Notes: a model not told the origin generated them from the letters alone. Counted from the stretch's first letter, positions 34,901-45,589 are shown. The stretch: 64,000 nt of DNA from Branchiostoma floridae (GCF_000003815.2 NC_049990.1:6882877-6946876); one strand, 5' to 3'. Made by a program: numbers and translations.

Positions 34901-36442
34901 ATTTCATGCAGTGGACGGACCCTGAGCCGCTCCAAGTGGTCTACGCAGGGTACACTACCGGGTGGGGAAGCACTGGGGAGTGGAGGTTCTGTCCGGTGCT
35001 TATAGGTAAGATTACAACCAGTTGAAAAGTTAGCCTCCAAAGAAGGCTCTCTGGGCCCCTTTTCCGTATTTGTTTGGCTCATGATATTACACTTTTGTTG
35101 CTGGCCCTTTCTTTTTGCACTGGGTCACTTCTACTGCCGGCCCGACACTGTGTGCCGGCCCATAGAAGCGACCCAGCTGAAAGTACAAGCAAACCAGTAC
35201 AAAAAGAAAATGCCATCAAAAGTGTATTATGAGCCAAAAGACGGAAAAGAGCCATCTATGGAGGCTATTGAAAAGTTAAAGGCCTTTCTCTTGGTGTGTA
35301 GGGCGAGGCCCATCTCCCTCTCTGTTGCCCCTGGGCCACACATTTTGCGAGTAATCTCACAGATCTATTGTTGCCTGTTGGCAAGGCAGTATGCATGTAT
35401 CCAAAGGGCCAACCAGTATCCATCAGGCCACCAGAGCCGGTAGAATACTGGTTGGCCCTTTGGATACTGTCTGTCTGTCCCCTTCCTATGGGTTCATTTC
35501 TTCATTAGTTGCTTTTGCATGTTGGAAGCTTGGAGTTAAAAACATTGGCCATTTACTGTAATGTAAGCAATATGTAAGAACACAGTGGACTACTACTAAG
35601 CAAGATGTGCTGGTTTATATAAGCCGGATCACAGTTACTAGTACACTGCACATGGACATTAAGTTGCATTGTGGGTAATATGCGACAGTTGAAGGTCCAT
35701 GAGGTTTGAGCATACATGTACATGTATACCAAACCAAGGAGCTTGATCAAACATGAGCTAGACAAAGTCTCTGTGGCCGAATGGTAATGCAACCCAGCTG
35801 CTTGGCCTCATTTCTCAGATTGGGTACCTTGACTGCCTGCAATGATACACCAAGGTGAAAAATAGCTGTTAACAAGAGCCTTTGACATATTACTGGCAAT
35901 GCATCTTGCTGTGCATGCGCAGTCTAAACCATGTACAAGCCTATAGCTAAGCTCTGCAGAGCTCTGAAGGGCATGCGGATGTGACATAGAATATCATTGT
36001 TATTTCAGATGGAAGAACAGAGCCCCAGCCATCATCCTCTGGAGGATTTAATGGTTTTCATGTATTCACCATATTTGTTGGAATCATTGCGGCTTTTGTT
36101 CTATTTCAACATGGAAAACATTGGCTGCAAAACAATAATTGCAATTGCCCAATGGCCCGGGCTCTACGCTGCAGACGGCGTCCTGAACAGAACCAACAGA
36201 ACACAAACGTCCACTCTATCTCTGTCAGTCTACCAGACTCACGTGCAGAGATGGATAGCCATATATCCATTGGTGTAGACAATGCAAGCGCAGAGTACGA
36301 TGACCCACCGTCTTACCCGGAAGTTGCAACGTCAGTGGTCCAAGTAGAGCCTGCCTCCTCAGAGGACCCTCCTTCTTATGCACATGTTTCTTCAGAGGAC
36401 CCACCCCCTCCTTCATATGATGATGCCTTGAACATGACTTAA
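28990..36442 (+). CDS. Predicted single-pass receptor: WSC-like x2, FAMeT domain, TM, PPxY tail
   Basis: Exons: 28990-29056, 31450-31752, 32594-32887, 33400-33639, 34811-35005 and terminal exon 36009-36442. All introns are phase 1, giving 510 aa. Residues 1-~23 are a signal peptide (MPDLLCTWTVLVVVLFFC). Residues ~28-122 and 124-220 are two related cysteine modules (SLGCWKDNSDRAIP...KCFQVALSR; SLGCWEDNADRAIA...KCYQVALSR), WSC-like in pattern. Residues ~245-365 form a farnesoic-acid-O-methyltransferase-type domain split over two exons (YEIVIGGWNNTSSVIR; RGFWISWTMDGTISVG; TGWGSTGEWRFC). A membrane helix lies at ~383-401 (FHVFTIFVGIIAAFVLF), then juxtamembrane NNNCNCP and three PPSY motifs ending at Y469, Y490 and Y503. 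PPxY motifs bind WW domains such as those of NEDD4 ligases; the extracellular ligand is unknown. Two alternative terminal exons follow downstream. Confidence 0.87.
29180..29380 (+). repeat. Degenerate ~50-bp tandem repeat in receptor intron 1
   Basis: Four imperfect units containing 'cctgtacatgaacaaact' and 'ctagtatcgtgtacctgtac'. Confidence 0.75.
30433..30505 (+). tRNA. tRNA-like sequence, probably pseudogene or SINE head
   Basis: It has an A-box-like TGGCGTAATGGTTAGCG and a B-box GGTTCGAACCC, followed by a T12 run. The acceptor ends and T-arm do not pair and no 7-nt anticodon loop forms, so a working tRNA is unlikely. Confidence 0.35.
31826..31965. mobile_element. MITE, AGCAGTTACTCAAGCAACTGG family, deleted copy
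   Basis: 'aaaaagcagttactcaagcactgtgtcactga' is followed by 'gtcagaccgtttccaaaatc' and 'cttattacctggatgtctaacc', the same right-hand flank as the copy near 60865-60955. It is in the intron between the two WSC-like exons. Confidence 0.7.
32342..32409. mobile_element. 68-bp perfect-arm hairpin element with target duplication
   Basis: Arms CATCCTCCTACGCACGGTCC and GGACCGTGCGTAGGAGGATG are exact complements around a ~26-nt loop. The direct repeat GTACATCGA flanks it (32333-32341 and 32410-32418), so this is a very recent, minimal MITE insertion. A 9-bp duplication suggests a Mutator-like enzyme; 8 bp would suggest hAT. Confidence 0.88.
34086..34309. mobile_element. MITE with CTCCTTCMCTGGCGTCTCTA termini
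   Basis: The left end CTCCTTCACTGGCGTCTCTA matches the complement of the right end (tagagacgccgggaaggag). It has 'agggcct' nearby on both sides and an internal G-run at 34128-34138. It is in the intron that splits the FAMeT domain. Confidence 0.8.
34356..34536. mobile_element. 181-bp foldback element, arms ~85 bp
   Basis: The left arm starts TAGCCTCTATCAGGCTTCGT and the right arm ends with its near-complement, 'acgtagcctggtagaggcta'. The arms meet at 'gccggcc-agaaaaaaaaaaactt-ggccggc'. In RNA this would fold into a long near-perfect hairpin inside the receptor intron. Confidence 0.9.
35120..35176. repeat. Short inverted repeat
   Basis: CTGGGTCACTTCTACTGCCG and its near-complement 'ccggcccatagaagcgacccag' form a 57-bp hairpin in the receptor's last intron. 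Confidence 0.75.
35397..35467. mobile_element. 71-bp hairpin element
   Basis: Arms of 23 bp, GTATCCAAAGGGCCAACC... and ...GGTTGGCCCTTTGGATAC, are exact complements around a 25-nt loop. It may be a minimal MITE. I see no clear target duplication. Confidence 0.8.
36009..36442 (+). CDS. Receptor terminal exon, copy 1 (TM + PPxY tail)
   Basis: It follows 'ttatttcag' in phase 1 and encodes D-GRTEPQPSSSGG, the membrane helix, NNNCNCP and a tail with DDPPSY, EDPPSY and PPPPSYDDALNMT-stop. It lacks the GDLF segment found in copies 2 and 3. An AATAAA lies 150 bp after the stop. Confidence 0.88.
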
Positions 36443-36591
36443 AAAACGGAGTTTGAAGATGTCATAGTTAATTTATCGTACGTGTTATCTGATTATAGTA
36501 CATGAATTATGCAAATAAGGTTTTGACTAACATGACAGTACGTGGCCATTGATCATGTCATTCAAAGCTAAATGTGACTAAGATATGAAAC

Positions 36592-36597
36592 AATAAA
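36592..36597 (+). promoter_or_regulatory. Polyadenylation signal AATAAA for terminal exon 1
   Basis: Canonical AATAAA 150 bp after the stop at 36440. The homologous position after copy 2 has mutated (gaaatatac). Confidence 0.65.
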
Positions 36598-36820
36598 GAC
36601 TTGTATCTCTGAAAACACAACAACCAAGAGCAATTCTCACCCTTGAATTAGTGGCCTCTTCCTTTGACCCCATGACCTGGAGTGTCTGTCAGCTGTCTGC
36701 CAACAGGTTGATTAATGACAGTCTTGAACTTTACTTCCTGAAATTTGGCCCTTTACTCTGTTTCACTCAGTTTTTCCATGTGCAATGCGGATGTGACAGA
36801 GAATGTCATTGTTATTTCAG

Positions 36821-37293
36821 ATCGAAGAACAGAGCCCCAGCCATCATCCTCTGGAGGACTAAACGGTTTTCATGTAGCCGGCATATTCATTGGACTCTTT
36901 ATGGCTTTGGTTCTATTGCAACATGGAAGACATAGGTTGCAAAACAATAATTGCAATTGCCCGATCGCCAGGGCCCTACCCTGCAGACAGCATCGCGAAC
37001 AGAACCAACAAGACACAGACGTTCACTCTACCACTTTGTCTTTGAGTCTACAAGACATTGACACTGACAATGTACGTGCAGACGGTGACACGGAAAGCCA
37101 AATATCCATTGGTGACTTATTTGATGTAGACAATGCAAGCGCAGAGTACGATGACCCACCGTCTTACCCGGAAGTCGCAACGTCAGTGGTCCAAATAGAG
37201 CCTGCCTCCTCAGAGGACCCTCCTTCTTATGCACACGTTTCTTCAGTGGACCCACCTCCACCTTCATATGATGATGCCTTGAACATGACTTAA
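36821..37293 (+). CDS. Receptor terminal exon, copy 2 (alternative last exon)
   Basis: It follows 'ttatttcag' and uses the same phase as copy 1, so splicing from the donor at 35005 gives a 523-aa protein. It encodes DRRTEPQPSSSGG, helix FHVAGIFIGLFMALVLL, NNNCNCP, an extra acidic stretch (IDTDNVRADGDTES), ISIGDLF and the same three PPxY motifs. The upstream intron shares 'gcggatgtgaca.agaat.tcattgttatttcag' with copy 1. This is either a mutually exclusive alternative last exon or a decaying duplicate; no stop or frameshift is seen. Confidence 0.82.
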
Positions 37294-37802
37294 AAAACGG
37301 AGTTTGAAGATGTCATATTTAATTTATTGTACGTGTTATCTGATTATAGTTCATGAATTATGCAAATTCCAACATTACAGTACATGGCCATTGATCCCTT
37401 TTTTGTCATTCCAAGCTAAATGTAACTAACACATGAAATATACATGTATTATAGTGTATAACAGACTATCAAGAGCAGTACCCACCCATGAACTAGTAGG
37501 CTCTTCCTTTGACCCCATGACCTGGAGTGTCTGTCAGCTGTCATCCAAGGTTGATGTATTAGGTCTAACAACTCTTGAACTTTACTTCTGTTTTGAGATG
37601 TGCCTATACATAGCATCTAAAAAAGGGAAATAGGAAACACAAACAGACAAATGATCACACTGAAAACAAAATCTCTACCTGTACAGGTGATGGTGATGGT
37701 TTCTTCTATGATGTGCTGATGATCTTCCACTGGCTTGTTAGGATACAGCTTGGATGTGAGTGATCTAGATGATGTGACCAAGAGTGTTGTTGTTCTTTTC
37801 AG

Positions 37803-38239
37803 AAGAAAGAAGAGAAACCAATCAACCATCGTCAGAAGGACTGGCTTGGTACCATATAGTAGGCATTGTCTTTGGGTGCTTTGTGTTTCTGACCATAGTT
37901 GGAAATCGGAACAGAAACGCTGGGAGGCCCCCATCTGCCAGAGCGCCTCCCGCCCCAGCGACCCCACAGAACCAACGGAACACAAACGTTCCCTCTACCT
38001 CAGTCAGTCTACCAGACTTACGCTCAGTCAGTGACACGGATAGCCAAATATCCATTGGTGATTTATTTGGGGTAGACAATGCAGGCGCAGAGTACGATGA
38101 CCCACCGTCTTACCCGGAAGTTGCAACGTCAGTGGTCCAAGTAGAGCCTGCCTCCTCAGAGGACCCTCCTTCTTATGCACATGTTTCTTCGGACGACCCA
38201 CCTCCACCTTCATATGAAGATGCCTTGAACATGACATAA
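37803..38239 (+). CDS. Receptor terminal exon, copy 3 (alternative last exon)
   Basis: It follows 'gttcttttcag' in the same phase (511-aa product with upstream exons). It encodes EERRETNQPSSEG, helix WYHIVGIVFGCFVFLTIV, then NRNRNAGRPPSARAPPAPATPQ in place of the cysteine-containing NNNCNCP. ISIGDLF and three PPxY motifs are kept. The tail is strongly conserved and the helix and juxtamembrane part strongly diverged, which suggests a distinct membrane anchor with the same WW-binding output. Confidence 0.82.
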
Positions 38240-38587
38240 GGGTTAAACTATATTCTGTCGCTATCACTGTTGCCAAAACTCACTGGTCCATCTCACGCAA
38301 TCTAACGTATCATCAGGAAAAGACACTTTGATCCAATTCAGTGGTTTGCTGCTAAAAATCTTCTACTGGTTGTTGAGAAATTAAGATGAATGATGAGGGC
38401 AAGAATCAAAGGACTTCTTTTTCGAATCATGCTGCCACAAAATTAGCTAGCTCATGGTTTGAACTTCACATTCGCAGTATTGTAACTGTTAATGATACAT
38501 TTTTGTATTAAGCATCTTAATGTATATTTCTATGCATGCATTTGACCATGCATATATATGTTCTGAATTTTCTTCACTAACGAGTAC

Positions 38588-38645
38588 ATTGTATTAAATG
38601 TGACACGTGTATTAAATGTGACACGTGTATTAATTGTGACAAATG
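38588..38645 (+). repeat. Three-unit tandem repeat with ATTAAA
   Basis: Units of 'gtattaaatgtgacac' repeated about three times. ATTAAA at 38593-38598 could be the polyadenylation signal for terminal exon 3. Confidence 0.7.
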
Positions 38646-39159
38646 GGCAACTACTGTATCTAGTTGTCACTTCGTAATCTATTTTCAATTGGGTAAAACA
38701 TTCTGGTCCTGTTAAAGGAAGTTTACACCTAATCTTCGAAGAGCTGGGAAGTGTATATACATGTACTAACTGTAGTTTTCATTGCTCTAGAGGTCAATTT
38801 ATAAAAACTAACAGATTTAACAAAAATGACACTTTGTTGTGAATTTGATAAAAACTTAGTTTATTCAAGAACACATTAGTTTATTAAGTAACACATTAAT
38901 CTGAAAAAAAAAAAACAATAAGAGAAAACTTGAATGTTGCTGTAATGTACTATCTTTTGTTGGGATACCAATAATTCAAGACTGATTAAAAAACTTTTAT
39001 ATCAAAATTTCAGTTGAATAGATCTGTTTGTATGATACTGTTGAAATGCTATCTTTTGATCTTCTATATTATCAAGTACATCTTTAGGCCACACCAATTT
39101 TATTTGTAGCATCTCCGAAAAAAAATTAAGTCCCCAGAAAAAAATCATACAGTTTTGCT
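38646..39159. other. Gene-free stretch
   Basis: AT-rich 3' flank of the receptor gene. No exon, RNA gene or inverted repeat is recognised. Confidence 0.45.
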
Positions 39160-39425
39160 ATCGAAAACCTGTAAATATTACCATTTAGAACAAAAAAAAA
39201 TAAAATTTCAGCCAAAAAACAATGCCTTTGTTCAGAACATTTGTTACAAATCAAACTGAAGGAATTCATTATATAATACATGCCATTAGACTCCTCAGGC
39301 TATTTGTGTGTTGTTATTTAAGCCAAATATCCTCACCCAAGACCTTTTGAAAGAAAAAAAGAAAAAAAAAATTTAAACCTGTTGGTCCAATTTTTTCTGA
39401 AAAGCAACAAATAAATTTGGTGTGG
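39160..39425 (+). repeat. Dispersed repeat, copy 2
   Basis: Direct-orientation relative of 28515-28775, more decayed, with A-rich insertions. It marks the downstream side of the receptor gene. Confidence 0.72.
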
Positions 39426-40140
39426 TCTTTGCAACATATAACAATGAGACTTTTCCAGTATCAAAACCTCATGTCTTTCCTTCTACTTTGTAAGACGTTG
39501 ATGTCCTCTATGGCTTGTGAGGTCATCTTTAGAATAGCTGCTACATCCATTGGCATTGTGGGGTTGCTGTCACAAGGAATCCTGGAAATACTTGAAGTTG
39601 AGAGGTGAGAGGGTTGTGTGGTGGCATGCCCTGCTTCCAAGCTCCCCCTAACATATTTAGGTGGTACTGCAGTCCAGGGAAATGCTGCATTCTCCAGAAT
39701 GTCTGATTAAAAGTGTCAAGGAAAGAACCATGGAATGATTGGACAGAAATGTTTCTGTTTCAAAATGCAATGAAACACAACAAGTACATGTATGACACGA
39801 AGAAAAGATCATCATATATGTAATGTACTACAGTAGAAGCCACATACTTGCATAATTGTTCAAGGTTCAAGGTGCATAATGGATTACCGCACACTTCTGT
39901 TAATTGCGCGGAATCCCCAAATCCCAAACTGTTGCGGTATAGCAGGATAATTTCGCATTATTGCACCACCCGGATAATTGCACGAAATACACTGGCAAAT
40001 GGTGTGTGCAAGCTGCAAGTAAATGACTTCTACTGTGAAATCGATGTGTATGTACAGGTAGTAACTGACAGGATTTGTTTGGCACTCAGCTGTGCCCCCT
40101 GTCATCTTAGGGAAAAAGTGCAGATTCTGCATGTACAATG

Positions 40141-41061
40141 TACTGTAAATGCAGAAACTTTTGCGGTGGTTTAATGTTCGCAGTTTTCATGGTGGCCGCT
40201 TCACCGCAAACTTAGGCCCCCTTTAGACAGACAACAATTATATAGTCGTGCGACTGTTATTGACTATTCGTTGTGGGCAACGGTTGTCTTTAGACATGCG
40301 TTCAGAGTATTGCGGGACACCCGCGGCGCAGGATTCCACTGCGGTGCGTGCGTGCGTGACCCACAGTGACCTCTTGCTTGCAAATTAAAAATGGCGGGAG
40401 AATTCTTAATTTTCGTCATGCAGCAGATTACTATTCTTTTGCTTGCAAACAAATATTGTCCCCAACAAAGAATGACACAGAGACGGTAAAATCTGGAATT
40501 AAACCCGGCGTTCGTGGCCGCCGGTGGTATTACAGATTACTACTAGTATCATGAAGGATGTAGCCACTGGTGGCGGTGCATTGCGCTGGAACAGGCAGTT
40601 TCTGATGACAAAAATACGTTTCCATTACTGACTGCATGTACATCTACGGAAAAAAATGCCCTTTCAAAAAGAAAAAAACATGCTGCAGGCTTATTAGCAT
40701 ATGATCCAGTCCCGTCGCCGGCGACGAATTTTCTTTAGACATGTGAGGAATAGTCGCGGACCCCCCGCTGAAGGGTCGCGCGACTGGGTCCGAGGTGGTC
40801 GCACGATGATTCCATAAAAACCCTTGCACGACTATTTTGATCCTCTTTAGACAGCCTTAAAATACCGTCGCCGGCAACGTTGTCGACAACAACAGTCGCA
40901 CGACTATGAAAGTGTTGTCTGTATAAAGTCGGCCTTAAAACGACCACAAACATTTTGTGCCACAGTGCATGGTGCTATCGTGAACTTAAAAGCACCGCGA
41001 AAAGTCCCTTTTCCCGCTACCGCAAAATTAAATCCCCACGAACTTAAATGCATTTACAGTA
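40141..41061. mobile_element. MITE of the TGCATTTACAGTA family containing a nested element
   Basis: Termini TACTGTAAATGCA and TGCATTTACAGTA. Inner flanks have 'ttgcggtggtttaatgttcgc' and 'ccgcaaaattaaatcccc', as in the copy at 14971-15156. A 720-bp second element interrupts it at 40215-40934. Confidence 0.85.
40215..40934. mobile_element. PIF/Harbinger-like non-autonomous element nested in another MITE
   Basis: Termini 'ggccccctttagacagacaac...tagtcgtgcgactgtt' and their near-complement '...cagtcgcacgactatgaaagtgttgtctgtataaagtcggcc'. TTA lies on both sides (40212-40214 and 40935-40937), the 3-bp duplication typical of PIF/Harbinger. No transposase ORF is present. Confidence 0.85.
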
Positions 41062-42630
41062 CTACGGTAGGTTAAATGCAAATGTAGGTTAAATCTTGCA
41101 AGACCCAACATATAGACCTGATACATTGCAGCTTTGTCTGAATGTTTGGGTCTGAAGTTACTTTCACAGTTTTTAAAAAGACTTAGTAAACTCCATTCTC
41201 ATGATTTTAAACTGTATTGATGAAGGTAACTGACATTACAAGATGCATGTATACTGACAAAAGTAAACTAACTCAACATGTTCACTTTACATCTGCAACT
41301 CACTCCCACACACTCACACCCATTTAACTTTTTAAGTAACACTACGCCTTCAATAATATTTTGATTACAGCAAGACTAATGCTTGTAATCTCTGTCAAAT
41401 CAAAACTGTGTTACCCAATAATCTAATAATCCAACACCTGGGTATTACCCTACATTCCGAATCAAAGTTAATCCAAAATGTCACATTATACAACCCACTT
41501 ACAATCTTTCTAAAATTTAATTTCCTGTAAGAAAAATTTGGATAATCCACCACCTGTTCAAGCGGTAACATACTGTAAAATGTTTGGCCTTACAAAACTT
41601 TATGTAGCTCCCTGGTTCATAGAATGTTCACAATCAATTTGGGAAATTCAAAACAACATAATTAAAATAAATTATCTTTGCCACCAAAGTTAGTGTTCAG
41701 TGCCATATGTATGTCTGTCTGTTTGTTGCCAGCATAACTAAAGAAGATGTGGACAGATCCTTATGATACTAGTAAACTGGTATTGGGTCGGAGTCGAGGA
41801 ATCAGAGGTGAAATTTGATAATGGGCCTCTTGGCGGCTCTCTACAGTACTGCAACAGAACTTCCATTTTTTATATCTTGTGTTCTGGACATGCTATGGTT
41901 ATGATTTCGAGCGCTTGATAGCTTTCGTTGTTTTACTCTACTAACCCCATATAGCACCAGTACATGTAAGAGAAAATTGTAGAAATTTAAAACTTTGACT
42001 CAGCCATTGAGTCATTTTCTAATATTGATAGACAGCTGGGATCAGTCTATTCACTCACACTCACAAGCTGCTTGCTCCAGGGAGCATGGCACTACGACAT
42101 ATTTTCCTTGAAGGATCAGTCTATTGAATTTTGAAATTCTTTAACAAACCACAAACACAAGAGAAAGATGTTAAAGATTGACAGCAGCAGGTGCTACATG
42201 TTTGCCCCACAACATGCTGTGTTGTCACAACAAAACATCCACCAAAATGGCAATCTGCCAGAACACAGTTAAATAAACCTCAGAATTCAGAACAAAGGGG
42301 TGCAAGTCAGGAAATTTAGTCATTTAGCCATCTTCTCAACAAATACCATGCTACACAAGATTTAGGGACAATGGCCAAGACAATACTTGCACTGACTAAG
42401 AAGATAAACACCTGCTGCAAATGTCCCTTTAATATTTGGTTATATTCATGGGGACCTGCATGCCCTTTTACATAGAGCGTAAACAGCTATTTTGATACCA
42501 CGTAATTCATACCTAAACCTCTCAAATCCAATGCAGACCATAATCGGTGCTTTTGACGTAAAGCATAATTGGAGCTGGAATTTTGTGTTGAGTAGAGCCA
42601 GCCTGCTGAAAATAAAGGAATATGTACATG
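41062..42630. other. Gene-free stretch
   Basis: AT-rich, no long or splice-bounded frames and no clear repeat arms. A block near 41735-42060 is a little more GC-balanced but unrecognised. Confidence 0.45.
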
Positions 42631-42890
42631 TAACGTTAGTTCAACTTAATCCGTATGGTAACCTATATCCGTTGTATATAAAAATAGGGTATTTGGGGAT
42701 CATTAAGTCGGTGGAAGGTAGTTTCACATTGCAATATTTTTGAATAAAATGTTGATGTTTGAAACCCACGTTTTGAATAAAATGTTGATGTTTGAAACCC
42801 ACGTCGTTGACCTGAAATCTCTATTATACCCAGCTTTTTTTTAAAACAACGAATCTAGGTTACCCCCGGATTAAGGTGAACCAGCGTTAG
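42631..42890. mobile_element. MITE, TAACGCTAGTTCACCTTAATCC family, copy 2
   Basis: Termini 'taacgttagttcaacttaatccg' and 'cggattaaggtgaaccagcgtta' are complementary. A 33-bp internal unit 'ttttgaataaaatgttgatg...' is directly duplicated. Confidence 0.87.
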
Positions 42891-43799
42891 AGGTAGGCAG
42901 TGCTTTTCTGAATTTAGCGTGACTACTATAGTACAGTATTACCATTAACGCTAAGCCCCACCACCCATTGCAGGCCCCCCGTTACCTATCTGAGCTGTCA
43001 AAACCTGGCACCCCAAATTACCTCTGACACTACCCTGAGTTCCTGGTGTAGTAGCCTTTGTGCTGGATTCCAAAGCAAATACAGTACATGGATCCCAGTG
43101 GACAAAATACCTCGTAAAATCCTCCTTCCCTCTGGGCTATAGCTCACTACCCTTATCTTAAAAAGGAAAGACATCTATACCCTGCCTGGTGTGTAATTCC
43201 TTGCGCAAGAGTGGCAGGTTTCCAACCAAGAACCATTAATCATGAATCGGTGGCGGACACTGAAATTTCTAGCTTGCACAACTGTAAAATAGTTCTGCTC
43301 GATACTTAAATTGCAACTGAAATCTTCTATTCTCTATGGGAGAGTTATCTATCAAAAGGAAATCCTGTCTTCAACAAGGATGAAGGCAGGGATGAGATAC
43401 CTTCATACCCTCTGTCATCACAGTTAAATACTGATGAGTTGAAAAAGTTCTACAACATATTAAGGAAGTCATGATGATGGTCTCTTAAATGGCAAATTAC
43501 TCATCCATGTGACTTCAACCGACACAGATGAACTTTCAAGTTAAGATATAAAGGTTAATGTTGAATTATAGTGGGCCAGCTACGATTAGCGGTGAATTAA
43601 GAAGACCCTCCTTTATGCATGTCTTGGCTAGAGAGTCTTTTGTATAATGTTAGGCTCCTTAAAAGTTCCCACTGTGTTGTCACAATAGCTACATGTGGAG
43701 CTTTTAACAGAACAGCTTTCAGAGACAGAGCACTGTTTCCAGTTCACTTCCAATGGCAAAGAAGATCTAAACAAGAAAATTCTGTGTTACCTGTCTTAA

Positions 43800-44010
43800 C
43801 CCTTAAACTGCCAGAGTTTCAGTCTATGAAATGCTATCAGTGCCAGGGTTGGCTGCTGACCTCCAAAAAGAAATCCCGAACAAGGCCGAAGTTCCTAACT
43901 TCCGGGGTTCGTGCGGTTGCTACTTCGGGGGAATACGCTATCCCGGATATATCCGGGTGCGGCACACAGTATATGTGTTCCGGATATATCCGGGTTTGGC
44001 AGTTTAAAGG
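43800..44010. mobile_element. piggyBac-type MITE with TTAA sites
   Basis: TTAA (43796-43799) | CCCTTAAACTGCCA ... TGGCAGTTTAAAGG | TTAA (44011-44014). TTAA target sites with CCYTTAAACTGCC ends are typical of piggyBac-derived MITEs. Inside, 'cccggatatatccggg' occurs as two palindrome-like copies. Confidence 0.87.
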
Positions 44011-44189
44011 TTAAAGGGTGCAGATGAACAGCAACTCTGGTCCCTACTTCATGGAACAGTCCAGAACTGTTGATTGATTGACAGCTAGGGTGGGGAGACT
44101 GTTGACATTGATGGATTATTCCGTCCTCACTAGTAAAACCCCTGGACCAGTCCATTCTTTCCAGTTTACAGGTAGGGACTAATTCTTAA

Positions 44190-44278
44190 CCTGGTAGCCA
44201 GCCGTATTATAGTTCTCGAGTCTCTTCTTGAGAGGACAGAACAGAGTCTTGAGAGCTATAATACGGCTGGATACCAGG
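44190..44278. mobile_element. Foldback MITE, CCTGGTAGCCAGCCGTATTA family, copy 1
   Basis: Arms 'cctggtagccagccgtattatag' and 'ctataatacggctggataccagg' are near-perfect complements. Related copies are at 48548-48658 and 49345-49447. Confidence 0.87.
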
Positions 44279-45384
44279 CTACTAACTACTTATAACTTTT
44301 TGTAAGAAAATGCAACATCTGACACCTGAGTTGTAAGTTATTGTACAGCTTCAATTAGTTGTGATTTCATTCAAAAGGCTGTATGAGGTAGAGCTATATG
44401 TAAATCTGTATTTGAAAATGTATTTACATGTACATGTATTATGGTTGTAAATTTCTACTAAGTAGTATAGGTTTAAAGGGAGACTAGTAACTACATGTCT
44501 AATGTATGATTACTAGCGGATATTCTAAATGAATAAACAAACAAGTTCATGGCCTTTTTTTTTCAGAAGAGCAAACAAGAGAAAAAGAGTAATTAAAGTT
44601 TTGTGCTCATCAAACTAATAATGTCAACGGGATATCCTCCAGGCTTTAGATAGATAGGATATGTCCTGTTACTGATATGATAACAATTTTTAATACCAGC
44701 TTTGATCCCCAAGTATGTCCTAATTAGTAGACACTGGTTGGCAGCAATCCTCACATGATCCTGTACAGGAAATTTGCTGTATTATATTTGGGAACTAATC
44801 TTGTAGGATTTAGATATTTCAGTACTAGTATGCAAATACAGGCAATAAGATCAATAAGATAATGATATATGGGAATGGGAAGTCTGTACTAAACATGAAA
44901 TTGTGTCAATGTAAATTTAACAATTAACATCAAAGCATTAAACACTGAATAAATTGCTAGAAGTATTGTACATGGATGTACAATGTGTATCCTAATGTTG
45001 AAATGAACTTTTCCAAGTATTGTGAAGATATAATATTACAGTTTATTGAGGAGCTAAAGCAGGATACAAGGTCTTTCCTCAACCCTTAAGACATGCAAGA
45101 ATTGCTAAGGGAGTTAGGCACCACTCTATTAAGTGTGCATCCACATTTTAGTCCAATTACCCACAGGAAAAAAGCAACAGAAGTACAACACCCTGAAAAT
45201 GATCTCTTTCCAAAAGACTTGCTGCACTGAATGTAAGATTTATGATGGAGGCTAATCATTTGGGATTTAATTAGAACCCACAAAATGATTTGGTCCTGCC
45301 CCCCTGGGTATGGGGTCCTGGAAGAGATCACAAGCCCCACCCACACCCATCCACTAATCAGCACTGTGGCACTGCTGCTGAAAG
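44279..45384. other. Gene-free stretch
   Basis: AT-rich with scattered 'tacatgtacatgta' runs. No gene or repeat arms are recognised. Confidence 0.45.
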
Positions 45385-45589
45385 GAGGGTCTGCATGCTC
45401 TTTTACCTAAGGTGTAGGCAGCCTATTTTTATTTCCCGTAATTCGTAGTGAAAACCATCTTATCTGCATAATTCGTAGCGAGGCTACCAAATTTAGCGCA
45501 ATTGCCATCCTTGATTTAGCGTTATACGTAGGGGGTTCTTTTTAAATTCAGCGTAAATCATTGTCAGGACCTCCCCATGCAGACCCTCT
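45385..45589. mobile_element. MITE, GAGGGTCTGCATG family, copy 2
   Basis: 205 bp with perfect 13-bp termini GAGGGTCTGCATG/CATGCAGACCCTC. The interior is the reverse complement of the 14501-14703 copy. Flanks share 'ctgctg.tgaaagga' on both sides. Confidence 0.9.

Noticed and set aside
35997..36278. Open frame MLFQMEEQSPSHHPLED...
   Set aside because: It is the wrong frame across receptor terminal exon 1. The frame joined by splicing gives the TM and PPxY tail.
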